The notes under the pieces are model-generated. The model saw only the letters and a list, made by a program, of their open reading frames with translations, made no database searches and was not told where the DNA came from. From Gorillibacterium sp. (GTDB lineage: Bacteria > Bacillota > Bacilli > Paenibacillales > NBRC-103111), in the NCBI GenBank assembly GCA_014380705.1, contig JACMJI010000301.1, positions 1 to 14,415 on the forward strand: DNA of 14,415 nucleotides, written 5' to 3'. The first letter of the stretch is position 1; the number at the start of each line of letters is the position of its first letter. Positions 13,709 to 14,415 of the stretch are shown piece by piece. The position numbers were made by a program, and so were the translations under genes.

Positions 13709-14415
13709 GTGTCAAAACATTTGAATATTCAGTTTAGCATGGGTTCTTTGCTTTCTGGCTTCTGGGCTCCCTCTGTTTCGATATGCATCACTTGTGGACA
13801 GGCACGCAAGGGAGAGTCAAATCCCTTGGAAATTTGTCAGAGCTGCTTTGAACGGATCCCTTGGATTATAAACATTCAGTGTCCGATCTGTGGTCGGCCG
13901 GAGATTTGTCCGGACTGTCAACGTGGATATCAACGTTATTTTCAAATGAATCGTAGTGCAGTCGGGTATAATCAAGCCATGAGGGATCTGCTGGCCCGGT
14001 ACAAATACAGAGGGGACGAAAAACTGGCAAGGCTACTCGGAATGATGCTGTATCACGGCTATATCCATCTGCAAAATGAAATTGGGAAAGGCAATAAAAC
14101 GCCATTTGACTGCATTACCTATGTCCCAGTAAGTGCGGAGAGGTTTGCAGAACGTGGCTTCAATCAAGCGGAAGCAATGGCCTTAGAGCTAGCAAAGCAT
14201 GTTCATCTACCTGTTATCCCTCTATTAACTAGAGTAAAGACAACAGTTAAGCAAAGCCAGAAGTCACGCTCAGCACGCTTTCATGATATGCGTGGAGCCT
14301 TCTCAGTCGATCAGAATGGGGTAAGGGTACTCGAACAAGCCGTGCTTGCTAAATGGTCTAAAGAACCGTCACCGGATTATTCTCGTAAGTTAACAATATT
14401 ACTAGTGGATGATGT
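13709..14415 (+). CDS. comFC: ComFC competence protein / phosphoribosyltransferase-fold protein, 3'-truncated by window end
   Basis: The frame starts at GTG 13709 and stays open to the window end (235 full codons). GTG is the only usable start after an in-frame TAA at 13661; ATG 13739 is an internal alternative. The ribosome site is AAGGAAAGGG (13688-13697), 11 nt away. The N-terminal part has a four-pair cysteine zinc region: CITC (26-29), CQSC (43-46), CPIC (58-61), CPDC (67-70). Then follow NRSAVGYNQAMRDLLARYKYRGDEKLARLLG (about 81-111), VPVSAERFAERGFNQAEAMA (about 140-159) and KQSQKSRSARFHDMRGAF, all typical of ComFC. The last codons read ILLVDD, the beginning of the PRPP-binding loop (VDDVxTTG in relatives). 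ComFC works with ComFA in DNA uptake during transformation; its enzymatic role is unproven. Confidence 0.95.
   Translation, partial: MSKHLNIQFSMGSLLSGFWAPSVSICITCGQARKGESNPLEICQSCFERIPWIINIQCPICGRPEICPDCQRGYQRYFQMNRSAVGYNQAMRDLLARYKYRGDEKLARLLGMMLYHGYIHLQNEIGKGNKTPFDCITYVPVSAERFAERGFNQAEAMALELAKHVHLPVIPLLTRVKTTVKQSQKSRSARFHDMRGAFSVDQNGVRVLEQAVLAKWSKEPSPDYSRKLTILLVDD

Overview
The window looks like chromosomal DNA of an endospore-forming Gram-positive bacterium, most likely Paenibacillus or a close relative. The evidence is an alpha/beta-type small acid-soluble spore protein gene, a DegS/DegU pair whose DegU sequence reads like Paenibacillus DegU as I remember it, a comF locus next to degSU, an SLH-anchored surface protein, and strong G-rich Shine-Dalgarno sites with some TTG and GTG starts. 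All recognised genes are on the + strand. I see no rRNA, tRNA, CRISPR array, insertion sequence or phage gene.

Layout. (1) 1-2187: the 3' part of an S-layer-like surface protein, with the tail of an SLH domain followed by about six Ig-like modules, closed by a strong terminator. (2) 2304-2762: a small exported or membrane-anchored protein of a conserved but uncharacterised family. (3) 2960-3235: an alpha/beta-type spore protein with an enlarged centre that carries a second germination-protease-like site. (4) 3236-3494: an intergenic region with a strong intrinsic terminator upstream of metK and no visible S-box. (5) 3495-4700: metK (SAM synthetase). (6) 4837-6201: a GT39/PMT-type membrane glycosyltransferase with a good candidate sigma-A promoter. 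(7) 6202-6486: a spacer with a 20-bp-stem terminator and a candidate ECF-sigma promoter. (8) 6487-9186: a secreted phosphodiester glycosidase (NAGPA) fused to Ig-like modules and a copper-amine-oxidase-N-like stalk domain. (9) 9266-11153: degS-degU. (10) 11264-11671: a short membrane protein with a glycosyltransferase-2-like motif. (11) 11707-13659: comFA with a long N-terminal extension. (12) 13709 to the window end: comFC, cut off at its PRPP loop.

How the genes relate. The first half is envelope and spore biology plus SAM supply. The second half resembles the Bacillus subtilis degS-degU-degV-comFA-comFB-comFC neighbourhood, which links the DegS-DegU two-component system (exoenzymes, competence, motility, multicellularity) to DNA uptake. 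Here the degV slot holds the short GT2-like gene, and no comFB lies between comFA and comFC. I find no clearly new multi-gene system. The best leads are the two-site spore protein, the N-terminally extended ComFA with its cysteine-rich region, the half-length glycosyltransferase-like gene, and the metK leader.
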